NCBI GenBank assembly: GCA_002711185.1
Contig: PAHL01000063.1
Span: 12,842-18,929 of the forward strand
Reading direction: 5' to 3'
DNA length: 6,088 bases
DNA from: Flavobacteriaceae bacterium
GTDB lineage: Bacteria; Bacteroidota; Bacteroidia; Flavobacteriales; Flavobacteriaceae
The translations under genes were made by a program, and so were the position numbers. The notes beneath the pieces were generated by a model. It was not told where the DNA came from, made no database searches, and saw nothing but the letters and a program-made list of their open reading frames with translations. Below, in pieces: positions 1-5,427 of the stretch. Every line of letters begins with the position of its first letter. The first letter of the stretch is position 1.

Positions 1-179
1 GAATCTAAACTGTTTGATTTTCTGTATTCCATTGAAAGATTAACCAATTTTTTTGGATTAGAAAAACTATAACTCTGAGTGGAGTCAATTATTTCTATAT
101 TAGTTTTTTTTATGAGTTTCGTTTCACAACAATAAATTATTGAAATATATAAAAACAAAAAGAATTTGAATTGATTCAT
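1..179 (-). CDS. Putative lipoprotein or exported protein, N-terminal part only (runs off left edge)
   Basis: Reading the minus strand from an ATG at 179-177 gives 59 codons with no stop before the window edge. The ATG overlaps the TGA stop of the upstream cruF-like gene (ATGA, 179-176), the same junction type as the two others in this operon, which is the main support for the start. The N-terminus has a lysine, then a hydrophobic run from about residue 6 to 16 and a CysCysGlu at 17-19, resembling a lipoprotein signal with a non-canonical lipobox (Tyr or Cys before the modified Cys); a plain signal peptide or membrane anchor is also possible. The part after it is polar and Ser/Asn/Lys-rich. 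The segment around residues 37-58 (Tyr, then an Asn-Pro-Lys, then spaced Leu and Ser) faintly recalls the start of the SdiA-regulated domain of Bacteroidota lipoproteins, but this is a weak impression. Function unknown; its position suggests co-expression with carotenoid genes. Confidence 0.6.
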   Translation of the reverse strand, partial: MNQFKFFLFLYISIIYCCETKLIKKTNIEIIDSTQSYSFSNPKKLVNLSMEYRKSNSLD

Positions 180-820
180 AATTTGAATTTTATTAAAATT
201 AAAAGAAAGAATGAAATTTGAGCAAGGTATAGATGACTTGAAAACTGATTATTTCTTTTAATTTCAAATTTATGGTACAAAAAGTGTAATAGAAATGATA
301 CAATTGCCCATCCAATGTAGTTTTGGACTGGAGCACTTCCTGATTTAAAAGTCCAAAAATCTAAAAAAGGGGCTACAGGCTCTATAAGAATATCGAGAAA
401 TAACATTAAGATGATTCCAACAAATAATCTAACTCCAAATTTATTTGATACCTTTTGAGCAATACTTGCGGTAATTATTAATACCATTGCCCAGTTATAG
501 CCAATTAAAATTGGAACATTGAACATTTTTGGACCAAGAGCTTGCCCATATACATAATTACCAAAAATTAATCCATAGTTAACGCCTAATATTTCTGCAA
601 ACATTCCTATAATAAAAGCCACACAAGCAATCATTACAATTTTATTTGAGTCATTTGAGTTTAATAATAATAAGACAAGAGATAAAATTAAATTTAAAGG
701 AGTAGCAGATATAAACCATTCGCTGTCACCAAAGAAAATGCCTAAAATTCCTGATAAATGAAAAATCCAAACTATTATAATAGAAATTGATAAAAACGAA
801 AAACTACTGAATTTGGTCAT
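176..820 (-). CDS. cruF: Carotenoid 1',2'-hydratase, CruF family (DUF422) integral membrane protein
   Basis: This 214-residue, very hydrophobic protein has about seven predicted membrane helices. It belongs to the carotenoid biosynthesis protein family that includes CruF and archaeal bisanhydrobacterioruberin hydratase, which adds water across the terminal C-1',2' double bond of an acyclic carotenoid end to give a tertiary 1'-hydroxyl. Visible family motifs are AEILGVNYG at 75-83 followed by FGNYVYG (86-92) and LGP (95-97), the VPILIGYNW block (102-110), LDILIEPVAP (142-151) with acidic residues D143 and E147, W156, and NYIGW (167-171). The length is slightly short for the family; the last about 25 residues form an extra hydrophobic tail ending in KFKL. 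The ATG overlaps the crtD-like stop (817-820) and its own stop overlaps the next start (176-179). Adjacency to a CrtD homologue fits the known hydration then 3',4'-desaturation sequence in myxol- and flexixanthin-type pathways. Family assignment is secure; exact substrate (gamma-carotene, torulene or lycopene type) is inferred. Confidence 0.87.
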   Translation of the reverse strand: MTKFSSFSFLSISIIIVWIFHLSGILGIFFGDSEWFISATPLNLILSLVLLLLNSNDSNKIVMIACVAFIIGMFAEILGVNYGLIFGNYVYGQALGPKMFNVPILIGYNWAMVLIITASIAQKVSNKFGVRLFVGIILMLFLDILIEPVAPFLDFWTFKSGSAPVQNYIGWAIVSFLLHFLYHKFEIKRNNQFSSHLYLAQISFFLLILIKFKL

Positions 821-2289
821 TTATCTATATTATTAATTAGTTCAGCAGTTATTTTAGCAGATAATAAACAAATTGGAATTCCACCACCAGGATGAACGCT
901 ACCACCACAAAAAAATAAATTTTTTACATCACTTGAAAAGTTTGAATGTCTAAAAAAAGCAGATAATCTTTTATTACTTGACGGACCATATAAAGCCCCT
1001 AGATGTGATTTGGTTTTGCTCTGAATTATTAATGGTGTTAGAATCTCTTCTGTTATTATATCTTTAGAAAGATCCACTTTTAGATTTCGAGATATTTTCT
1101 TTATTACAGATTTACGAACTTTATTGACTATTAAATCCCAATCTTGCCCTTTATCATAGGGAGCATTTACCATCACAAACCAGTTTTCACAGTTTTTTGG
1201 AGCATCTTTTTTAATATCTTTTGAAGTTATATTAATATACACAGTAGGATCATCAGAAATATTATAATTCTTAAAAATTTCTTCAAATTCCTGCTTATAG
1301 TTATTAGAAAAGAAAATATTATGTAGATCCAGATTTGGATGTTGTTTTGATATTCCCCAGTAAAAAATTAGAGCTGAACTTGATGGTATATTATTAACGA
1401 TTTTTTTTGGTTTGGAAATCTCAGGCATCAAAATATTATATGTTGGATTAATATCCATATTACTGATAACTATATCTGAAGGAGAAAAGTGTCCCTTACT
1501 CATAATTCCTTTAGCTGTATTATTTTCAATTACAATTCTATCAACATTACTTTCGAATAAGAATTCTACTCCCTGTCTTTTAGCTAAATTCACTAATGAT
1601 TCTGTTATACTTACCATTCCTTTTAGAGGAATATAAGTGCCAAAATGTTTTTCTAAATGCTGAATTAAACTCATCATCCCTGAGACCTCAAACGGATTTG
1701 ACCCCACGTAAGTCGCAAACCTATCAAATAATTGAATTAAATGAGGTTCTTTGAGTTGCTCTTCATTAATTTGATGTAAACTTTTAAAAATATCGTATTT
1801 ATTAAAAGATAAAAATGCTTTAAATGTTTCTTTTGAAAAAAAAGTATTAACCTTATGCAAAGACTTATTTAAAAATAAAGGTGAAGTATTATCATACTTT
1901 ATTTTTGCCCTATTAAAATATTTAATTAAGACTTCTTTTGGGACATCTAATTTTTCTTCGACTTCTTTAATAAATTCATTTTTTTCGCCGTAGGCAACCA
2001 ATTCTGTTCCATCTTCCCAAAAATATTTACATCCAATTTTTTTTCTTTTATAATTAAAAAAATCCCTTGGATTCTCACCACATAATTTAAATAAATCATC
2101 AACATAGTTCGGCATTGTAAATAATGAGGGTCCTGCGTCAAATCTAAAACCATTCTTTTCAATTGAATGAATTTTTCCGCCTGGATATAAATTTGATTCA
2201 AAAACTTTTACTGAATAGCCAATTTTTGATAGCCGAATACTTAAAGCAATTCCACCAATACCAGAACCAATAATTATTGCCTTCTTCAT
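817..2289 (-). CDS. crtD: 1-hydroxycarotenoid 3,4-desaturase, CrtD-type member of the CrtI family
   Basis: This 490-residue FAD-dependent carotenoid desaturase has the length usual for the CrtI/CrtD/CrtN superfamily. The N-terminal Rossmann dinucleotide motif is intact (GSGIGG at 8-13, ribose-binding E31 in VFES, then PGGK at 36-39 and FDAGPS around 50-55). The C-terminal FAD/substrate motif reads FFCGGSVHPGGGIPICLLSA at 459-478, preceded by a GALYGPSSN stretch; this CGGSVHPGGGIP form is what I associate with Bacteroidota CrtD rather than phytoene desaturase, whose equivalent here is SGQLTVPGPGVPP in the second paralogue at 3952-5427. The expected reaction is 3',4'-dehydrogenation of a 1'-hydroxylated psi end, as characterised for the CrtD of a myxol-producing marine bacterium. 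It sits between crtA-like and cruF-like genes with ATGA overlaps on both sides (2286-2289 and 817-820), so it is probably translationally coupled to both. A hydroxyneurosporene- or methoxy-type substrate is unlikely without crtF, but cannot be excluded. Confidence 0.85.
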   Translation of the reverse strand: MKKAIIIGSGIGGIALSIRLSKIGYSVKVFESNLYPGGKIHSIEKNGFRFDAGPSLFTMPNYVDDLFKLCGENPRDFFNYKRKKIGCKYFWEDGTELVAYGEKNEFIKEVEEKLDVPKEVLIKYFNRAKIKYDNTSPLFLNKSLHKVNTFFSKETFKAFLSFNKYDIFKSLHQINEEQLKEPHLIQLFDRFATYVGSNPFEVSGMMSLIQHLEKHFGTYIPLKGMVSITESLVNLAKRQGVEFLFESNVDRIVIENNTAKGIMSKGHFSPSDIVISNMDINPTYNILMPEISKPKKIVNNIPSSSALIFYWGISKQHPNLDLHNIFFSNNYKQEFEEIFKNYNISDDPTVYINITSKDIKKDAPKNCENWFVMVNAPYDKGQDWDLIVNKVRKSVIKKISRNLKVDLSKDIITEEILTPLIIQSKTKSHLGALYGPSSNKRLSAFFRHSNFSSDVKNLFFCGGSVHPGGGIPICLLSAKITAELINNIDK

Positions 2290-2984
2290 TTTTTAAATTT
2301 ATTAGTTGAATCTAAAATCACTTTAAACCTTGAGAAAAGATCTTCTTTATACCAGTTATTTTGCCTGGTTTTTTTTATGACTGTTTTATGATCTTCATTA
2401 CGATATGCAAATTTATTAATGAAATCATTACTTTTCCAAATACTTATTGTTGCTTGTTGAATAAATGGCAACTCTCCTATACCCTTAAAAAAAAGTACAC
2501 CTTTTGCATTTTGAATAGCTTTACTAATTCTTGGTACTGATTTCCAAAATTGAATTAACATTCCCCAATTTAGTGTCGCACGAGTAATAACAGCTATAGG
2601 TAAATTAATGATTTCATCATTAATTTCTTGATTTTTAAATGGCTGCAATCTATCCCAAAATCCATGGCTTTTAATTGCTTTCATTTCTATATGTCTTACG
2701 CTAATTGATTTTCTAATATATCTGTTAAACATTTCATGGCTTTTAAAAAATAATTCGGAGGAATTTTTATTTTTCCAAACACATAAAATTGCGTATGTAC
2801 TAAAATCTGGTCTTAAACTAAAACCTGAGCCTCCACCAGTTCCCATAACTCTGATAAACTCTAGTCCATTATGCTCTTTAAAATTTTTTTTACTAAAAGC
2901 CATTTGTTTGAATGGCCAGTACCAGTTTTTTCCAAAAGAAAAAAGAGTTAAAGTAGTAAATGAATCTTTTTTAGAATACTTCAA
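2286..2984 (-). CDS. crtA: Spheroidene monooxygenase-like carotenoid C-2 oxygenase (CrtA family), TTG start
   Basis: This 232-residue protein is a CrtA homologue. Conserved blocks are visible throughout: LTLFSF near the N-terminus (12-17), MGTGGGSGFSLRP (47-59), SHGFWDRLQPF (106-116), AVITRATL (131-138), FWKSVP (146-151), GIGELPFIQQATISIW (168-183), FAYRNEDH (192-199) and TRQNNWYKEDLFSRF (206-220). In purple bacteria CrtA oxygenates C-2 of spheroidene, first to a hydroxyl and then to a keto group; it is reported as a haem-containing oxygenase, and H107 and H199 are candidate ligands only by position. The chosen start is TTG at 2984-2982: an in-frame TGA lies at 2999-2997, the next ATG is codon 28, and starting there would delete the first conserved strand. 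There is no Shine-Dalgarno; TTTAAAA precedes the TTG, usual for Bacteroidota. It is the first gene of the minus-strand operon and overlaps crtD by ATGA. Whether it makes a 2'-hydroxyl (as in myxol) or 2'-ketone is open. Confidence 0.82.
   Translation of the reverse strand: MKYSKKDSFTTLTLFSFGKNWYWPFKQMAFSKKNFKEHNGLEFIRVMGTGGGSGFSLRPDFSTYAILCVWKNKNSSELFFKSHEMFNRYIRKSISVRHIEMKAIKSHGFWDRLQPFKNQEINDEIINLPIAVITRATLNWGMLIQFWKSVPRISKAIQNAKGVLFFKGIGELPFIQQATISIWKSNDFINKFAYRNEDHKTVIKKTRQNNWYKEDLFSRFKVILDSTNKFKK
2602..2626. repeat. Perfect 11-base inverted repeat with 3-base loop inside crtA
   Basis: The arms AAATTAATGAT (2602-2612) and ATCATTAATTT (2616-2626) are exact reverse complements around TTC. 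It lies in a poorly conserved loop of the CrtA-like protein (about residues 120-127, INDEIINL), between two conserved blocks. It could form a hairpin in the operon mRNA, but with mostly A-U pairs it may equally be chance in AT-rich coding sequence. No poly-U tract follows, so it is not an intrinsic terminator. Confidence 0.45.
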
Positions 2985-3110
2985 TTTTAAATCTGATCAA
3001 GCAAGATTATTTAAATACAAATTTCGTTCATTTATTTATATTTTGTATATAATAATCTTTATAATATTTTTCTTATTAGTTTTAATTAATTTAGCTGAAA
3101 ATTATTTTAA
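2985..3110. promoter_or_regulatory. Divergent intergenic region between the crtA operon and the channel/crtI unit
   Basis: The stretch separates the minus-strand crtA-like start from the plus-strand micropeptide start and must hold the promoters of at least the crtA operon. It is extremely AT-rich. It contains a 10-base AT palindrome (TATTTAAATA, 3008-3017) and a TGATCA palindrome (2994-2999), either of which could be an operator or chance. No convincing Bacteroidota -33 TTTG / -7 TAnnTTTG pair at proper spacing was found on either strand, and no TGTACA-type repeats of CarH/LitR light-dependent regulators were seen. The assignment as regulatory rests on gene orientation, not on a recognised motif. 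Confidence 0.45.
3018..3025 (-). promoter_or_regulatory. Weak -7-like element upstream of the crtA operon
   Basis: On the minus strand this reads GAAATTTG, one mismatch from the Bacteroidota -7 consensus TAnnTTTG. It would place transcription start roughly 25-30 bases before the TTG start of the crtA-like gene. No TTG/TTTG -33 element lies at the expected distance upstream, so the support is the position and the half-match only. Confidence 0.2.
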
Positions 3111-3200
3111 ATGACTCCTAAATTTGTAGCCATTTTAGTCATAATTACATCAATCATAGTAATGGTTGGAATAATAATCGACATAAAAAAAAATAAATGA
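3111..3200 (+). CDS. Hypothetical 29-residue single-pass membrane micropeptide
   Basis: An ATG at 3111-3113 opens a 29-codon frame ending in TGA at 3198-3200. The peptide is MTPKFVAIL at the N-terminus, a continuous hydrophobic helix of about 19 residues (5-23) rich in Ile/Val, then Asp-Ile and a lysine-rich end (IKKNK). This is the layout of a small membrane-spanning peptide with a short positively charged tail. Its stop overlaps the channel start by ATGA (3197-3200), the same junction type used throughout the opposite operon, which suggests translational coupling and gives the best evidence that it is a gene. Its ATG also overlaps the stop of a longer frame upstream whose reality is doubtful. 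I recognise no family. It could be a regulatory or assembly subunit of the channel, or only a leader whose translation feeds the channel start. AT-rich DNA readily encodes hydrophobic peptides by chance, so confidence is moderate. Confidence 0.45.
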   Translation: MTPKFVAILVIITSIIVMVGIIIDIKKNK

Positions 3201-3901
3201 ATTATCATAAACGTATTGATCAATTCATCTATATTCTAATTATCGCAAATATAATTGCAATGATAGCTGAGTCCCATGTGTCTGTCAGATCGATTTATAG
3301 TGATGAGTTTTATATTTTTGAAGCTATTTCCATCTGTATTTTTTCTATAGAATATCTCTACCGTATTTCTCATGCATACAAAAAATCAAAGCTAAAAGGA
3401 GTAGTGTCATACGCAACTAGTCTATTTGGAATAATAGACTTAATTTCAATATTACCTTTCTTCTTAAACCAGTTCACAAAAATCGATGGAAGGTTTTTAA
3501 GAATATTAAGATTATTCAGATTAACAAGGATTTTTAAGTTGGGTAGAGACTCTGAATCGCTGAAGCTATTTGCTAAAGCACTAGGAGCCGTAAAAAGTGA
3601 ATTAAAATTTACTCTTTTTCTCTCTATTCTAACCATTTTGTTTTCAGCATCTGCTATTTACTATCTTGAAAATGGTGCCCAACCTGAAAAGTTTTCGAGT
3701 ATATCAGAATCAATATGGTGGGCAACGGTTTCACTAGCAACTGTTGGTTACGGGGATGTTTATCCAATAACTGTTGGTGGTAAAATTTTTGCATCAATTA
3801 TTTCTTTAGTTGGTATAGGAATTGTTGCAATTCCAACAGGAGTGATTAGCGCTTCTTTTGTTGAGGAAATTATAAAGTCTGGTAAAAGAAATAAAAAATA
3901 A
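3197..3901 (+). CDS. Voltage-gated potassium channel (six-helix Kv/KvAP-like ion transport protein)
   Basis: This 234-residue inner-membrane protein has the complete Kv fold. S1 spans about 8-24 and S2 about 38-56, with acidic E42 and E52. S3 spans about 76-91 with D81 (IIDLISILPFF), a likely charge-transfer acid. S4 carries basic residues at every third position: R99, R102, R105, R108, R111, K114, R117. S5 covers about 137-157; the pore helix SIWWATVSLA is followed by the selectivity filter TVGYGD at 182-187, diagnostic for K+. S6 spans about 196-222 with the AIPTG segment (211-215) typical of bacterial Kv channels. Only about 12 residues follow S6, so there is no RCK or cyclic-nucleotide domain and gating should be by voltage alone. 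The ATG is fixed by the ATGA overlap with the preceding micropeptide frame. It is followed after 50 bases by crtI on the same strand, so the two may share a transcript. A physiological link to pigments is inference only. Confidence 0.92.
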   Translation: MNYHKRIDQFIYILIIANIIAMIAESHVSVRSIYSDEFYIFEAISICIFSIEYLYRISHAYKKSKLKGVVSYATSLFGIIDLISILPFFLNQFTKIDGRFLRILRLFRLTRIFKLGRDSESLKLFAKALGAVKSELKFTLFLSILTILFSASAIYYLENGAQPEKFSSISESIWWATVSLATVGYGDVYPITVGGKIFASIISLVGIGIVAIPTGVISASFVEEIIKSGKRNKK

Positions 3902-3908
3902 TTATAAA

Positions 3909-3931
3909 AATTATTTAATCTATAAATAATT
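3909..3931. repeat. All-AT 9-base inverted repeat in the channel-crtI gap
   Basis: AATTATTTA (3909-3917) and TAAATAATT (3923-3931) are exact reverse complements around a 5-base spacer (ATCTA). The element occupies almost half of the 50-base gap and ends 20 bases before the crtI ATG. With no G-C pair and no downstream T-run it would make a poor intrinsic terminator; a dimeric regulator's operator or a weak mRNA hairpin near the crtI ribosome-binding region are alternatives, as is chance in AT-rich sequence. Confidence 0.4.
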
Positions 3932-3951
3932 GAATATACACATTTGTTATT

Positions 3952-5427
3952 ATGAATGAAAAAGTGATAATTATCGGATCCGGATTTTCTTCATTATCCT
4001 CTGCTTGTTACTTGTCAAAGAAGGGTTACCAAGTTGAGGTTTTTGAGAAAAATGAAAGTTTAGGGGGGCGTGCTAGACAATTTAAAAAAGATGGATTTAC
4101 CTTTGATATGGGACCTTCCTGGTATTGGATGCCAGACATTTTTGAAAAATTTTTTAATGATTTCAACAAAAGTCCAAGTGAATATTACGATTTAAAAAAA
4201 TTAGACCCAGCCTATGAAGTTTATTTTGGAACAAAGGACAAAACAGTAATTGAAGGAAATCTAGATAAAATTATAAGTGTTTTTGAAAAGGAGGAAAATG
4301 GAAGTGGTAAAAAACTTAAAAAATTTATTGAAAAGGCTAAGGAAAATTATGATATAGCTATAAATAAAATTGTTTACAAGCCGGGAAAATCACCCCTTGA
4401 ATTAATTACTTTTGAAACAGTCAAAAGACTAAATTTATTTATAAGAAATATAAAAGATGACGTCAATAAAAATTTTAAAAATCCTAAATTAAGGCAGCTA
4501 CTTCAGTTTCCAGTATTATTTTTAGGTGCCAAACCTAAAGATACACCAGCCTTTTATAACTTTATGAATTTTGCAGACTATGGACTTGGAACATGGCATC
4601 CTGAAGGTGGTATTTACTCAGTTATTGAAGGTATGGTAAAACTAGCCAAATCTTTAGGTGTAAAATTTCATTTAAATTCTTCTGTAGAAAAAATTACAGT
4701 TAACAATTATAAAGCTACTGGAGTAATAGTTAACAAAATATTACATACTGCAGATGTGATATTGAGTGGTGCTGACTATCATCACACAGAGACACTTTTG
4801 GATAAGCAATTAAGAGTATACAGTGAAAATTATTGGAGTAAAAAAATCTTTGCTCCATCTTCTCTGTTATTTTATATTGGTTTAAATAAAAAAATTAAAG
4901 ACGTAGCGCACCATACTCTATTTTTTGATGTGGATTTTGACAAACATGCAGCTGAAATATATGATAATCCAAAATGGCCTGAGGATCCACTATTTTATGT
5001 AAACTTTCCTTCAAAATCTGATCTATCGATGGCTCCCAAGGGAAAAGAAGCATGCTTTATTTTAATTCCCCTGGCTCCTGGTTTAAATGATACTAAAGAT
5101 TTAAGAAAAAAGTATTTAGAGCTTGTAATTAAGAGATTAGAGCTAAGAACCGAACAAGAAATTAATAAACATATTTTGTTTAAAGAATCGTTTTGTATAA
5201 ATGATTTTATCTCTGAATATAATTCTTATAAAGGTAATGCTTATGGGATGGCAATGACATTATTTCAAACTGCATTTCTGAGACCAAAAATGGAAAGTAA
5301 AAAAGTTAAAGGTTTATACTTCAGCGGTCAACTTACAGTTCCTGGACCTGGTGTTCCACCTTCATTAATTTCTGGAAAGATAAGTGCTGGATTAGTTGAG
5401 AAATATCTTAGAAAACCCAATAAATAA
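3952..5427 (+). CDS. crtI: Phytoene desaturase (phytoene to lycopene type), CrtI
   Basis: This 491-residue FAD-dependent desaturase has full family length. It converts colourless phytoene by successive dehydrogenations to a coloured linear carotene at the membrane surface. The N-terminus carries GSGFSS (9-14), an acidic residue in VFEKN that binds the FAD ribose, LGGRAR around 37-42, and FDMGPSWYWMPD around 51-62. The middle has the LQFPVLFLGAKP segment and the WHPEGGIYSVIEGM block; the C-terminus reads GLYFSGQLTVPGPGVPPSLI at 454-473, the usual CrtI signature. The third glycine of the GxGxxG motif is Ser14; this replacement is familiar in Bacteroidota CrtI and need not impair function. The start follows from homology beginning at residue 4; no Shine-Dalgarno is present (ATTTGTTATT precedes the ATG). 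It lies 50 bases after the K+ channel and its end overlaps a minus-strand gene by 20 bases. The product would be the precursor for the enzymes encoded on the minus strand at 176-2984; crtB, its usual partner, is not beside it. Confidence 0.93.
   Translation: MNEKVIIIGSGFSSLSSACYLSKKGYQVEVFEKNESLGGRARQFKKDGFTFDMGPSWYWMPDIFEKFFNDFNKSPSEYYDLKKLDPAYEVYFGTKDKTVIEGNLDKIISVFEKEENGSGKKLKKFIEKAKENYDIAINKIVYKPGKSPLELITFETVKRLNLFIRNIKDDVNKNFKNPKLRQLLQFPVLFLGAKPKDTPAFYNFMNFADYGLGTWHPEGGIYSVIEGMVKLAKSLGVKFHLNSSVEKITVNNYKATGVIVNKILHTADVILSGADYHHTETLLDKQLRVYSENYWSKKIFAPSSLLFYIGLNKKIKDVAHHTLFFDVDFDKHAAEIYDNPKWPEDPLFYVNFPSKSDLSMAPKGKEACFILIPLAPGLNDTKDLRKKYLELVIKRLELRTEQEINKHILFKESFCINDFISEYNSYKGNAYGMAMTLFQTAFLRPKMESKKVKGLYFSGQLTVPGPGVPPSLISGKISAGLVEKYLRKPNK

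Noticed and set aside
1412..1636. Plus-strand 74-codon open frame
   Set aside because: It lies wholly antisense within the crtD-like gene, whose conserved motifs run through it; hydrophobic composition is expected from the complement of this AT-rich coding DNA.
1947..2201. Minus-strand 84-codon open frame in another phase
   Set aside because: It overlaps the conserved N-terminal FAD region of the crtD-like gene on the same strand and resembles no protein.
3119..3126. TAAATTTG, an exact match to the Bacteroidota -7 motif, upstream of the channel
   Set aside because: No -33 TTG/TTTG lies at the right distance, and the motif is short enough to recur by chance in this composition; it also lies inside the micropeptide frame. 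It would matter if transcript mapping found a start near 3133.
3370..3636. Minus-strand 88-codon open frame
   Set aside because: It is antisense to the S2-S5 part of the potassium channel, which is strongly conserved in the sense frame.
3939..3946. CACATTTG, a near -7 motif just before crtI
   Set aside because: It ends 5 bases before the ATG, which would put transcription start at or past the start codon, and no -33 element is seen.
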